29,156 bases of DNA from a virus, in the IMG/VR virus record IMGVR_UViG_3300012920_000178, positions 1 to 29,156 of that record; one strand, 5' to 3'. A program made the translations under genes and the position numbers. Below the pieces are notes generated by a model. It ran no database searches and had not been told where the DNA came from. It saw only the letters and a program-made list of their open reading frames with translations. Of the stretch, positions 20,632 to 27,534 are shown piece after piece. Position 1 is the first letter of the stretch, and every line of letters starts with the position of its first letter.

Positions 20632-21002
20632 TGCCAAAAAAGTCAGTAAATTTAGGTAATTTAAGATATTCAGTACAATTACAAAGTAGAACAAAATCTA
20701 CAGACTCTGGAGGTGGTTTCACTACTTCTTGGGGTACAACTAGGACTGTATTTGCGAATGTTATGCCTGTAAGTGGTGATAATCCATACGATGCAGGTAG
20801 AGTAGAACATAAACTTACACACGATGTTTATACAAGGTTTTATAGTAACATTAATTACACTGCTAAAGGTGGACAGATGAGAATATATTGGAATGACTTT
20901 GGTACTAACAGAATTTTATCTGTAAAATATGTTTTAACTATACAAGAAAGAGATAGATGGTTACTATTTAGATGTACTGAAGGCACTAACGAGGATGTAT
21001 AA
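20631..21002 (+). CDS. Head closure / head-tail joining protein
   Basis: A 123-residue beta-rich protein of the phage head-tail joining family (SPP1 gp16 / HK97 gp7-like). The start L-R-Y-S-V-Q-L-Q-S-R (residues 11-20) and the segment D-S-G-G-G-F-T-T-S-W-G-T-T-R-T-V-F-A-N-V (25-44) are characteristic, as is the late R-I-L-S-V-K-Y-V. It closes the connector after packaging. It starts with ATG overlapping the gp6-like TGA by one base. Confidence 0.85.
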   Translation: MPKKSVNLGNLRYSVQLQSRTKSTDSGGGFTTSWGTTRTVFANVMPVSGDNPYDAGRVEHKLTHDVYTRFYSNINYTAKGGQMRIYWNDFGTNRILSVKYVLTIQERDRWLLFRCTEGTNEDV

Positions 21003-21005
21003 TAT

Positions 21006-21449
21006 ATGGCAGGAATCACACTTAAAGCAATCAATCAAAAAGACTTTGAAAACAAACTAAATAAGCAAGGTTCACAGATAAATAAAAATGTTATTAGAAC
21101 TGTCAATTTAATAGCTAATGCTATAAGAAATGATGCAGTTACTAGCATTAATCAAAATCCTAGAAAAGGTAAAACAGTTACTAGATATAATCCTACAAGA
21201 ACAATTAAAATATCTGAAGTGGGTGATGCTCCTGCAGGAGATACTGGATTTTTAGCCAATCAAATATATCTAAAAATAGATACTGATGGATTAGGGGGAA
21301 GTGTAATAAGTAATGCTGATTATAGTCAGTTTCTAGAATTTGGAACTATCAAAATGGGAGCAAGACCTTTTATGCAACCTGCAGCTGAAAAAAATAGAAA
21401 AAAATACTCTGAACAACTTAAAAAAGGAATAAAGGAGGGATTAAAATGA
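21006..21449 (+). CDS. HK97 gp10-like neck / tail completion protein
   Basis: A 147-residue protein. The hallmark is the C-terminal Y-S-Q-F-L-E-F-G-T-I-K-M-G-A-R-P-F-M-Q-P (residues 106-125), the Y-x-x-x-x-E-F-G-T-x-x-x-x-x-x-P-F-x-x-P box of HK97 gp10 proteins. The N-terminus is an amphipathic helix with A-N-A-I-R-N-D-A (37-44), and G-D-T-G-F-L-A-N-Q-I fits the family's T-G-x-L-x-x-S-I site. It acts at the head-tail joint. AAGGAGGG for the following micro-gene is embedded in its last codons. Confidence 0.87.
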   Translation: MAGITLKAINQKDFENKLNKQGSQINKNVIRTVNLIANAIRNDAVTSINQNPRKGKTVTRYNPTRTIKISEVGDAPAGDTGFLANQIYLKIDTDGLGGSVISNADYSQFLEFGTIKMGARPFMQPAAEKNRKKYSEQLKKGIKEGLK

Positions 21450-21517
21450 TAAAAAAAATTAAAAATATGTTAAAGTATATAAAAGATAAGATTAAAGGAA
21501 TATGGAAAAGAAAGTAA
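21446..21517 (+). CDS. Cationic amphipathic 23-residue peptide (micro-ORF)
   Basis: An ATG at 21446 overlaps the TGA of the previous gene (ATGA) and has AAGGAGGG 5 bases upstream, a stronger site than that of most genes here. The peptide starts M-I-K-K-I-K-N-M-L-K and ends G-I-W-K-R-K. It has nine Lys, one Arg and one Asp (net about +9). Hydrophobic residues at 2, 5, 9, 12, 16 and 19 are spaced 3-4 apart, an ideal amphipathic helix. The TAA overlaps the next gene by 16 bases. It resembles membrane-active or nucleic-acid-binding peptides. It could also serve only to couple translation to the next gene. No family is known to me. Confidence 0.55.
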   Translation: MIKKIKNMLKYIKDKIKGIWKRK

Positions 21518-21810
21518 ATTATAAGATTATGGCATTTAATTCTCAAGGCGATTTGATAGATCACTTTGAGGATTGTCAGGTATTTGTAGTAGTAGAAGAC
21601 ACTAAACCTGCAAGAGTGATGTCTGAAGGGGTATATTCTTTAATATTAGAAAACTCTTTTGAAATAGGAGATTATGTTATTGGTGGTTGTAATGCTGATA
21701 AAATGATAGTTCCTTTAGCAATTAAAAAAGATTCTTATGATTTAAATAAACACGAGATTATTGGAAGAATACTTAGTAAAGATATTAATGTAGCAAGGGT
21801 AATGATATGA
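21502..21810 (+). CDS. Hypothetical protein in the neck/tail gene cluster
   Basis: A 102-residue beta-rich protein with C-Q-V-F-V-V-V-E-D (residues 25-33), Y-S-L-I-L-E-N-S-F-E-I-G-D-Y-V-I-G-G (45-62) and I-V-P-L-A-I-K-K-D-S-Y-D-L (69-81). I do not recognise it. It begins inside the micro-peptide gene and ends overlapping the next ATG by 4 bases. Neighbours suggest a tail completion or accessory role. Confidence 0.6.
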   Translation: MEKKVNYKIMAFNSQGDLIDHFEDCQVFVVVEDTKPARVMSEGVYSLILENSFEIGDYVIGGCNADKMIVPLAIKKDSYDLNKHEIIGRILSKDINVARVMI

Positions 21811-22205
21811 GCCTACATTCTTTTCCTTTACAAGAAAGATTATACTCTACATTAAATGGAGACTCTACTCTAGGAAATTTAGTTACAGGAGTTTTTGATA
21901 GTGTGCCTGATGATACTACTTTACCTGTAGTTCAAATAGGTTCAGCTACAACTACTGATGATGGAATGAAGGGAACAGATGCTAGATCATATATATTTCA
22001 GATTGATATTTTTAGCAATTATAGGGGTTTTAAGGAAGTAAAACAGATTATGCAGAGAGTCTATACTTTACTGCATGAACAGGCTCTGGTAGTATCAGGA
22101 GCAAATCTAATTAATTTGAGATGTGAATTTACAACTCAGATTATTGAAGGTGATGGTGTCATAAGACATGGCATCATGCGTTTTAGGGCATACATAACTG
22201 ATTAA
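21807..22205 (+). CDS. Tail terminator / completion protein (DUF3168)
   Basis: A 132-residue protein of the DUF3168 family. L-Q-E-R-L-Y-S-T-L is the N-terminal helix, V-F-D-S-V-P-D-D-T-T-L-P-V-V-Q-I-G is a signature (residues 29-45), and S-Y-I-F-Q-I-D-I-F-S (61-70) and G-I-M-R-F-R-A-Y (122-129) form the sheet. DUF3168 proteins cap the tail tube end near the head. It sits between the neck proteins and the tube protein as in lambda-like and GTA clusters. Confidence 0.85.
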   Translation: MSLHSFPLQERLYSTLNGDSTLGNLVTGVFDSVPDDTTLPVVQIGSATTTDDGMKGTDARSYIFQIDIFSNYRGFKEVKQIMQRVYTLLHEQALVVSGANLINLRCEFTTQIIEGDGVIRHGIMRFRAYITD

Positions 22206-22223
22206 CAAAAAAGGAGGTAAATT

Positions 22224-22637
22224 ATGGCAGCTCAAAAAGGATCAGCATTACTAATGAAGATAGGAGATGGTGCTTCACCAGAAGTATTCACGACTATCGG
22301 TGGTATGCGTTCAACATCTATATCAATGAATGATGAAATGGTTGATATAACAAATAAAGATAGTGGTAGAGCAAGAGCAATACTGGCACAAGGTGGAGTG
22401 AATAGTATGACAATATCTGGTTCAGGAGTTTTTACAGATACTGCATCTGAAACAACACTAGAAGGTAAGTTTGACTCTTCTACTTTATCAAACTATCAAT
22501 TTTTAGTACCAGACTTTGGAACTTATACTGGTTCTTTTATGCTTACTACTTTAGAATATGCAGGTGAATATAATGGTGAAGTAACATATTCATTTACTTT
22601 CGAGAGTAATGGAGCAATAACTTTTGCAACTGTATAG
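22224..22637 (+). CDS. Major tail (tube) protein, GTA/TP901-1-like
   Basis: A 137-residue protein with the order expected of small tube proteins: a start with K-G-S-A-L-L-M-K-I-G-D-G (residues 5-16), T-S-I-S-M-N-D-E-M-V-D-I-T (31-43), a central S-M-T-I-S-G-S-G-V-F-T-D (60-71) and the C-terminal E-Y-A-G-E-Y-N-G-E-V-T-Y-S-F-T-F-E-S (110-127). It polymerises into the tail tube through which DNA passes. A strong AAGGAGG precedes the ATG. Confidence 0.88.
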   Translation: MAAQKGSALLMKIGDGASPEVFTTIGGMRSTSISMNDEMVDITNKDSGRARAILAQGGVNSMTISGSGVFTDTASETTLEGKFDSSTLSNYQFLVPDFGTYTGSFMLTTLEYAGEYNGEVTYSFTFESNGAITFATV

Positions 22638-22645
22638 GTGATTAA

Positions 22646-22891
22646 ATGGCTTGGGAAAAAATTGATATTACCATTGATGGAGAAACTATCAAAGGCGACA
22701 TTAATGGTAATATGATAGAAATACCTTTTATGGATTCTTTTTCTGATAATAGTGTCGTTTCCATTGGCGAAAAAACAAAAAAAGTGATAAACATAACTAA
22801 TGTTGGTAACAGAAATGAAATTTTGCAATTGGAGGTAGAAGATGACAAACAAGTTCAGAGGAGAACTAAAGGTAAAACTAAACAAGACTGA
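22646..22891 (+). CDS. Small hypothetical protein next to the tail tube gene
   Basis: An 81-residue, probably beta-rich N-terminal two thirds (I-D-I-T-I-D-G-E-T-I-K-G, then V-I-N-I-T-N-V) with a basic tail R-R-T-K-G-K-T-K. It follows the tube gene by 8 bases and overlaps the chaperone gene by 50, an unusually long overlap in this window. GGTG is a modest ribosome-binding site. The function is unknown; it may be a tail accessory or small chaperone. Confidence 0.55.
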   Translation: MAWEKIDITIDGETIKGDINGNMIEIPFMDSFSDNSVVSIGEKTKKVINITNVGNRNEILQLEVEDDKQVQRRTKGKTKQD

Positions 22892-23201
22892 CTATAATAC
22901 TAGATTAACTCTTGATGGTATTATGAGAATAGAACAGTCAACAGGAAAGCCTATTCTTAAATTAGCTAATGATTTAATGAGTAGTAATATTTCTATGACT
23001 GATATTTTAACTATAATGACCACTGCCATAAGAGGTGGGGGAAATAATATCCAACAAAAAGAAGTAGGCGATATATTATTTGAAGCAGGTATGATAGAGT
23101 CTATGAGGGCTTGTAGTTTAATTCTCACTAATACCATTACAGGAGGGGAACAGCAAGAAGATGAAAAAAAGCAGGAGGAAGTGTCAAATCAGACCGATTA
23201 G
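22842..23201 (+). CDS. Tail assembly chaperone, GTA gp10-like (G-type frame)
   Basis: A 119-residue protein of the GTA gp10 / Phage_TAC_11-like family. It has F-R-G-E-L-K-V, L-T-L-D-G-I-M-R-I-E-Q-S-T-G-K-P-I (22-38), D-I-L-T-I-M-T-T-A-I-R-G-G-G (54-67) and a Glu/Gln/Lys-rich end after T-I-T-G-G. Such chaperones coat the tape measure protein before tube assembly. GGAGG lies 6-7 bases before ATG 22842. The frame ends at TAG 23199-23201, 28 bases past a slippery site from which a -1 shift would extend the protein. Confidence 0.85.
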   Translation: MTNKFRGELKVKLNKTDYNTRLTLDGIMRIEQSTGKPILKLANDLMSSNISMTDILTIMTTAIRGGGNNIQQKEVGDILFEAGMIESMRACSLILTNTITGGEQQEDEKKQEEVSNQTD

Positions 23202-23386
23202 ATTGGCACAGGTATATACAAATCGGTATAGGAATGATGGGCATGAGTCCTGATACATTTTGGAATCTAAGTCTTTCTGAATTAAATCTAGCTATAGATG
23301 GTTTTAGAGAATTTCATGGAGGTAAGAAACCAAAGTCAATGACCAAAGATGAACTCAAAGAATTAATGGAGGTATATCCAGACTAA
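22842..23386 (+). CDS. Frameshift product of the tail assembly chaperone (GT-type fusion)
   Basis: From the slippery site A_AAA_AAG (23165-23171) the -1 frame is open to TAA at 23384-23386 and adds 71 residues. These include D-W-H-R-Y-I-Q-I-G-I-G-M-M-G-M-S-P-D, T-F-W-N-L-S-L-S-E-L-N-L-A-I-D-G and K-P-K-S-M-T-K-D-E-L. This is the GTA-type second chaperone (TAC_6-like, usually G-L-G-x-L-x-L-x-P-D-x-F-W-x-x-T-P). This frame has no start codon before its conserved region, because its upstream stop (TGA 23162-23164) directly precedes the slip site. Its TAA overlaps the tape-measure ATG as TAATG. The ~181-residue fusion is analogous to gpGT of lambda. Confidence 0.78.
23165..23171 (+). promoter_or_regulatory. 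Programmed -1 frameshift site A_AAA_AAG
   Basis: In the chaperone frame the codons are GAA AAA AAG, placing the heptamer A AAA AAG exactly in X_XXY_YYZ phase, one of the most efficient bacterial -1 slip sites. An SD-like AGGAGGGG lies 16 bases upstream (23141-23148). An inverted repeat ACCGATT / AATCGGT (23193-23199 and 23221-23227) could form a stem 21 bases downstream. The distances are longer than in textbook stimulators. Confidence 0.75.
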
Positions 23387-25521
23387 TGGCAACTGTAGAT
23401 ACATTACAGGTTAGAATAACTGCTGATATGAAAGACCTAAAAAGGTCTTTAAAAGAAGTAGAGAGAAATACAAAACAATCAACTCAAAATATGAGTAATA
23501 GCTTTAGAAAGCTAGGGAATGTTGTAAAGGTAGTTGCAGGTGCAGTAATTGTAAGAGAGCTTGGAAGAGGAGCAATTGCAGCAGTCAATTTTGCAGCAGA
23601 CATTGAGGAAATGCAGGCAAAATCTTCAGTAGTTTTTGGTGCTTTTGCAGGTGATGTTAGAAATCAATTAGCAGTTTTTGCAGATGAGGTAGGTAGATCG
23701 AGGTTTGAACTAGAAGGTATGGCATCTAGCATTCAGGATACTTTTGTTCCTCTAGGATTCGCCAGAGGTGAGGCATCTCAATTATCAGTACAATTAACAA
23801 AGTTAGCTACAGATGTAGCATCTTTTAACAATGCATCTGATGTTGATACCATGAGAGCATTTCAAAGTGCTTTGGTAGGTAATCATGAAACTGTTAGAAG
23901 ATTTGGTATTGTGATTACAGAGGCAACATTAGAACAAGAATTATTTAGAATGGGAATAACAAAAGCCAAAGATGAGGTAAGTAATGCAGAGAAAGTACAA
24001 GCTAGACTTAATTTGATACTAGCAGGAACAACAGATGCTCATGGAGATGCAGCGAGAACTGCAGATAGTTTTGCTAATAGACAAAAGGCTTTGAAAGCAG
24101 CTACTGATGAATTAATGAATAGTTTAGGACAAATATTTATGCCTTTAATGTCAAGCATACAAAATAGTCTGATAAATGCAGCAACAGCAGCAAATGATTT
24201 TCTTATAAAACTTGGTTTAGTAGGTGATAAGATAGGGGAAATAAGATTACAAAAATTAAAAGCAGAATTACAAGAAGTTAATACAGAATTGCAAAATCTT
24301 GGTGAGGTATCAGATGGTGTTAGCGATGATCTAGTATTATTTGGTAATGTGACTAGTGAGGGTGAAACAAGATTATTTGAATTACAAACTAGAGCAAATG
24401 CTTTATCTAAACTAATTAAACAAATAGAAGATGAAAGAACCAGATTAGGTAGAAATGAAGTCAATCAAAAGAAAGTAGATGAAACACAGCCTAAAACAGA
24501 AACTTTAACTAAATCGCAAATCAAAGCTAATGAAGATTTAAAAAAATCTATTGAAGACGTCAGATTTGAAAATCAATTATTAGAGGCTCAAATGAGAGGA
24601 GCAAGTGAGGCAGATTTAGAAATAATGAGGTTGAGAAAAGAGCATCAAGGTACAAATGAAGAACAACTCTCATTTTTAGTAGAGGAGACTAGATTAAGAC
24701 AAGCATTACAGCAACAAATGGAAGATGAGATTGAGGCATCAAAATTACAACAAGAACAAGCCTTACTACAAGTACAAAAAGAAAAAGAACAATTAGATTT
24801 GTTAAGAGAATTAGGTATGGCAAACCAAGATTTTTCTGCAGAGATGCAAACATTAAAAGAGGCATTAGAGGGTGGCACGATTACTACTGATCAATATAAT
24901 GAGGCATTAGCTAGATTAAATATTAAAATATTTGAATCTACAGAGGCAGGGGGTATTTTAATGGAGGGGTTAAATAGAACCATGGATTCTTTATCTACAA
25001 CAATGGCTGATAGCTTAATGCACATGGGTGAAGGTTGGAAGGGTTTTAGAGATAGTTTAAAAAATATTGTTAGAGATATTATAGCACAATTCATTAAGGT
25101 GCAAATACAGGCACAGATTACCAGAGCAGTAACTTCTATGGGAGGAGGTGGTAGTATGTTTTCTTCTATAGGTTCTTTATTTGGTGGAGGTGGTGGAGGT
25201 GGTGCTCCTACTCCTTCTTATGGATTTGCACAAACAGGAGCAACAGGAGTACACAGCAGAAGTCCTTATGTAGTAGGTGAGCGTGGTCCAGAACTATTTG
25301 TTCCTAATACTTCAGGCTCTATTATGAGTAATGCACAGTCCAGAAAAGTATCTGGAAGTGGGGGTGTAACAGTAAATCAAACATTAAATTTTGATGTAGG
25401 TGTAGCACAAACTGTAAGAAGTGAAATATTACAATTAATGCCTACTATAAAACAACAATCAGTAGATGCAGTTATAGATGCAAAAGAAAGAGGTGGCAGA
25501 ATGGCAGATGTATTCAAATGA
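23386..25521 (+). CDS. Tail tape measure protein
   Basis: A 711-residue protein, the longest in the tail block, which fixes tail length. The N-terminus L-Q-V-R-I-T-A-D-M-K-D-L-K-R-S-L (residues 7-22) is followed by a hydrophobic helix (V-V-K-V-V-A-G-A-V-I-V). A conserved tape-measure core follows, with V-F-G-A-F-A-G-D-V, D-T-F-V-P-L-G-F and F-Q-S-A-L-V-G-N-H-E-T. Extended heptads occupy about 280-480. A late F-R-D-S-L-K-N-I-V-R-D-I-I-A-Q precedes a glycine-rich stretch with several G-G-G runs. The end A-Q-T-G-A-T-G-V, V-V-G-E-R-G-P-E-L-F-V-P-N is the usual tape measure C-terminus. It starts from TAATG with the chaperone fusion stop. Confidence 0.92.
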   Translation: MATVDTLQVRITADMKDLKRSLKEVERNTKQSTQNMSNSFRKLGNVVKVVAGAVIVRELGRGAIAAVNFAADIEEMQAKSSVVFGAFAGDVRNQLAVFADEVGRSRFELEGMASSIQDTFVPLGFARGEASQLSVQLTKLATDVASFNNASDVDTMRAFQSALVGNHETVRRFGIVITEATLEQELFRMGITKAKDEVSNAEKVQARLNLILAGTTDAHGDAARTADSFANRQKALKAATDELMNSLGQIFMPLMSSIQNSLINAATAANDFLIKLGLVGDKIGEIRLQKLKAELQEVNTELQNLGEVSDGVSDDLVLFGNVTSEGETRLFELQTRANALSKLIKQIEDERTRLGRNEVNQKKVDETQPKTETLTKSQIKANEDLKKSIEDVRFENQLLEAQMRGASEADLEIMRLRKEHQGTNEEQLSFLVEETRLRQALQQQMEDEIEASKLQQEQALLQVQKEKEQLDLLRELGMANQDFSAEMQTLKEALEGGTITTDQYNEALARLNIKIFESTEAGGILMEGLNRTMDSLSTTMADSLMHMGEGWKGFRDSLKNIVRDIIAQFIKVQIQAQITRAVTSMGGGGSMFSSIGSLFGGGGGGGAPTPSYGFAQTGATGVHSRSPYVVGERGPELFVPNTSGSIMSNAQSRKVSGSGGVTVNQTLNFDVGVAQTVRSEILQLMPTIKQQSVDAVIDAKERGGRMADVFK

Positions 25522-26150
25522 CGACATATCCAGTAACATTTCCAACAACTATTGCTCCTAGAGATACTAACTTTAGATTAAATAGGATAGTTGGTGTGAA
25601 TGAAAGTATTTATACAGGACAACAACAAGTTTATCAGTATTCAGGTGAATATTGGGAGGTAGATATTACTATGCCTCCAATGAGAACTGCTACTGCTAGA
25701 GAATTTGTATCTTTTTTAGTAAGTTTAAGAGGACAATATGGAAGTTTTTTTGTTGGTGATTTTGATGCTAAAACTGCTTTAGGAACTGCAGGAACTTCTG
25801 CAGGTACTCCTTTAGTAAATGGAGCAGACCAGACAGGTAATACTTTAGTTTGTGATGGTGCTCCTAATAGTCAGACAGGATATTTAAAAGCAGGAGATTA
25901 CATACAAATAGGTAGTGGTTCAACACAAAGATTGCACATGGTAGTAGCAGATTCAAATTCTGATAGTAGTGGAAACTTTACTCTTTCAATAGAACCTGCA
26001 TTAAGAGTTTCTCCTGCTAATAATACAGCTATAACAGTAGCAAATACAAAAGGTGTATTTAGATTAGCTACAAATGTAGTAGAATGGAATGCAAATCAAG
26101 CGTCAACTTATGGTATTTCTTTTTCTGCAAGAGAGGTAATTGATGTATGA
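25518..26150 (+). CDS. Distal tail protein (putative)
   Basis: A 210-residue beta-rich protein directly after the tape measure, overlapping it by 4 bases. Signature-like parts are Y-S-G-E-Y-W-E-V-D-I-T-M-P-P-M (residues 41-55), A-R-E-F-V-S-F-L-V-S-L-R-G-Q-Y-G-S-F (60-77) and a C-terminal F-R-L-A-T-N-V-V-E-W-N. The middle (about 90-165) looks like an inserted beta domain. Position matches GTA gp12 / distal tail proteins that begin the baseplate-like tip. Detailed family membership is uncertain. Confidence 0.68.
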   Translation: MTTYPVTFPTTIAPRDTNFRLNRIVGVNESIYTGQQQVYQYSGEYWEVDITMPPMRTATAREFVSFLVSLRGQYGSFFVGDFDAKTALGTAGTSAGTPLVNGADQTGNTLVCDGAPNSQTGYLKAGDYIQIGSGSTQRLHMVVADSNSDSSGNFTLSIEPALRVSPANNTAITVANTKGVFRLATNVVEWNANQASTYGISFSAREVIDV

Positions 26151-27100
26151 GAACAACTTCTGCAGCATATAGAGCACAAGCTAGATCAAATAAAGTTAAG
26201 ATTGCAGTATTCATTGAGGCAACCTTTTCATCTGGTGCAGTCAATCTTTGGAGTGGATATGGAAATTTAACTTATGCAGGAGTTACTTATGCAGGTGCAG
26301 GCAGTTTATTAGACATTAGCACTGTAACTGAAACTTTAGAAACAAGAGCAAATGGTTTTACTTGCCAACTAAATGGTTTAGATGCATCTTTACTTTCTAT
26401 AGCTTTATCAGAGCCTTATACAGGCAGACCATTTAAAGCAAAGATAGGATTTGTAGCACCAGACCCTGATCAAGAAACAACATTTGCTATCAAAGTACAA
26501 TCTACTTCTGGAGGTAATAAATATTTTATAGAAAATGAACAACAAGAAACAATAGAAGTAAAGTATGGTAATAAATATATATTTGATACTTCAGATTCCT
26601 CTGTAAGTGGACATCCATTTTTATTATCTACAACAAGTGATGGGCATCATGGAGGTGGTAGCACTTACAATACAGGTGTTACTTATTTTTTAGATGATGT
26701 AGCAGTAAGTGAAACAGATTATAAAAATACCACTAATTATAATGCAGCTGCAAAAAGACAATTGAAGTTTACTGTTCCTGCAGAAGGTTCTTTTCCTGCA
26801 AACTTGTATTATTTTTGCCATATTCATTCTGGTATGGGGGGTAGTGTTACAGGATATAGTTCAATAATTGTATCAGATACTTACACAATATTTGATGGAT
26901 TTATGGATGTGATGAGATTAACTGATAGTGGTGGTAAAGCAAATATATCATTAAATTGTGAAAATCAACTTATAGCATTAGAGAAACCTAACATTAGAAG
27001 ATATACCCCAGAGGATCAAAAGATAGATTTTCCTAATGACAAAGGCTTGGAATATGTAGCAGCACTACAGGATGATGAGGTAGTATGGGGAAGAGGATAA
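26147..27100 (+). CDS. Tail hub protein (DUF2163/GTA gp13-like) with an inserted cupredoxin-like domain
   Basis: A 317-residue protein. The N-terminal ~110 residues (L-W-S-G-Y-G-N-L-T-Y-A-G-V-T-Y-A-G-A-G, 34-52; G-F-T-C-Q-L-N-G-L-D) and the C-terminal end (F-D-G-F-M-D-V-M-R-L-T-D-S-G-G-K, 249-264) follow the DUF2163 / GTA gp13 pattern of a tail-tip hub. Between them, about residues 113-243 form a separate beta domain with G-H156-P-F, a histidine-rich turn (D-G-H-H-G-G-G), and Y-Y-F-C224-H-I-H227-S-G-M230-G-G. This matches the His-Cys-His-Met copper ligands of cupredoxins. It overlaps the next gene by 16 bases. Confidence 0.75.
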   Translation: MRTTSAAYRAQARSNKVKIAVFIEATFSSGAVNLWSGYGNLTYAGVTYAGAGSLLDISTVTETLETRANGFTCQLNGLDASLLSIALSEPYTGRPFKAKIGFVAPDPDQETTFAIKVQSTSGGNKYFIENEQQETIEVKYGNKYIFDTSDSSVSGHPFLLSTTSDGHHGGGSTYNTGVTYFLDDVAVSETDYKNTTNYNAAAKRQLKFTVPAEGSFPANLYYFCHIHSGMGGSVTGYSSIIVSDTYTIFDGFMDVMRLTDSGGKANISLNCENQLIALEKPNIRRYTPEDQKIDFPNDKGLEYVAALQDDEVVWGRG

Positions 27101-27534
27101 ACAATTGGCAGATAGCTTATCAATCTGAAATACAAAAACCTAGAAAATTTGAAAGAGGCAAAACAGACTGTGGTATGTTTGTCTTAGAATGCATAAGTAA
27201 ATATACAGACAATAATTTGTATGATAAATATAAAAATACATACTCTAGCCTTCATCAATGTATAAAACTTTTTAAACAAAATAATATTAAAGGTAATACT
27301 CTTAATGAGTATATAATTAATTTTTTTGATAAACAATTTGAAAGAGTGCATATTAATTTAGCTCAGAGAGGTGATATTGTTGGATTTAATTCTGATAAAA
27401 TTAGCAAATCAAATAAAATGATTGATAGTGGTTTTACAGTTGGTATTATGTGTGAGGGGTTTGGTAGATTTGTAATGAGTGGTGGATACGAGGATATACC
27501 TATAGAAAATCTACAAATGGCTTGGAGGGTTTAA
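27085..27534 (+). CDS. Tail-associated cysteine peptidase-like protein (GTA gp14 / DUF6950-like)
   Basis: A 149-residue protein with K-F-E-R-G-K-T-D-C29-G-M-F-V (residues 21-33), the nucleophile-helix pattern of NlpC/P60-like tail peptidases, then A-Q-R-G-D-I-V-G-F-N (93-102) and a C-terminal G-I-M-C-E-G-F-G-R-F-V-M-S-G-G ... M-A-W-R-V that is typical of this small phage family. NlpC/P60 enzymes cut peptidoglycan stem peptides, so it may help tail penetration. A usual catalytic His is not clear (H90 in V-H-I-N-L is a candidate), so activity is uncertain. GAGG precedes ATG 27085. The stop is followed immediately by the next ATG. Confidence 0.72.
   Translation: MGKRINNWQIAYQSEIQKPRKFERGKTDCGMFVLECISKYTDNNLYDKYKNTYSSLHQCIKLFKQNNIKGNTLNEYIINFFDKQFERVHINLAQRGDIVGFNSDKISKSNKMIDSGFTVGIMCEGFGRFVMSGGYEDIPIENLQMAWRV

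Noticed and set aside
23161-23253. An ATG at 23161 in a third frame giving a ~30-residue basic peptide.
   Set aside because: It ends quickly, resembles no known protein, and lies inside the frameshift overlap explained by the chaperone frames.
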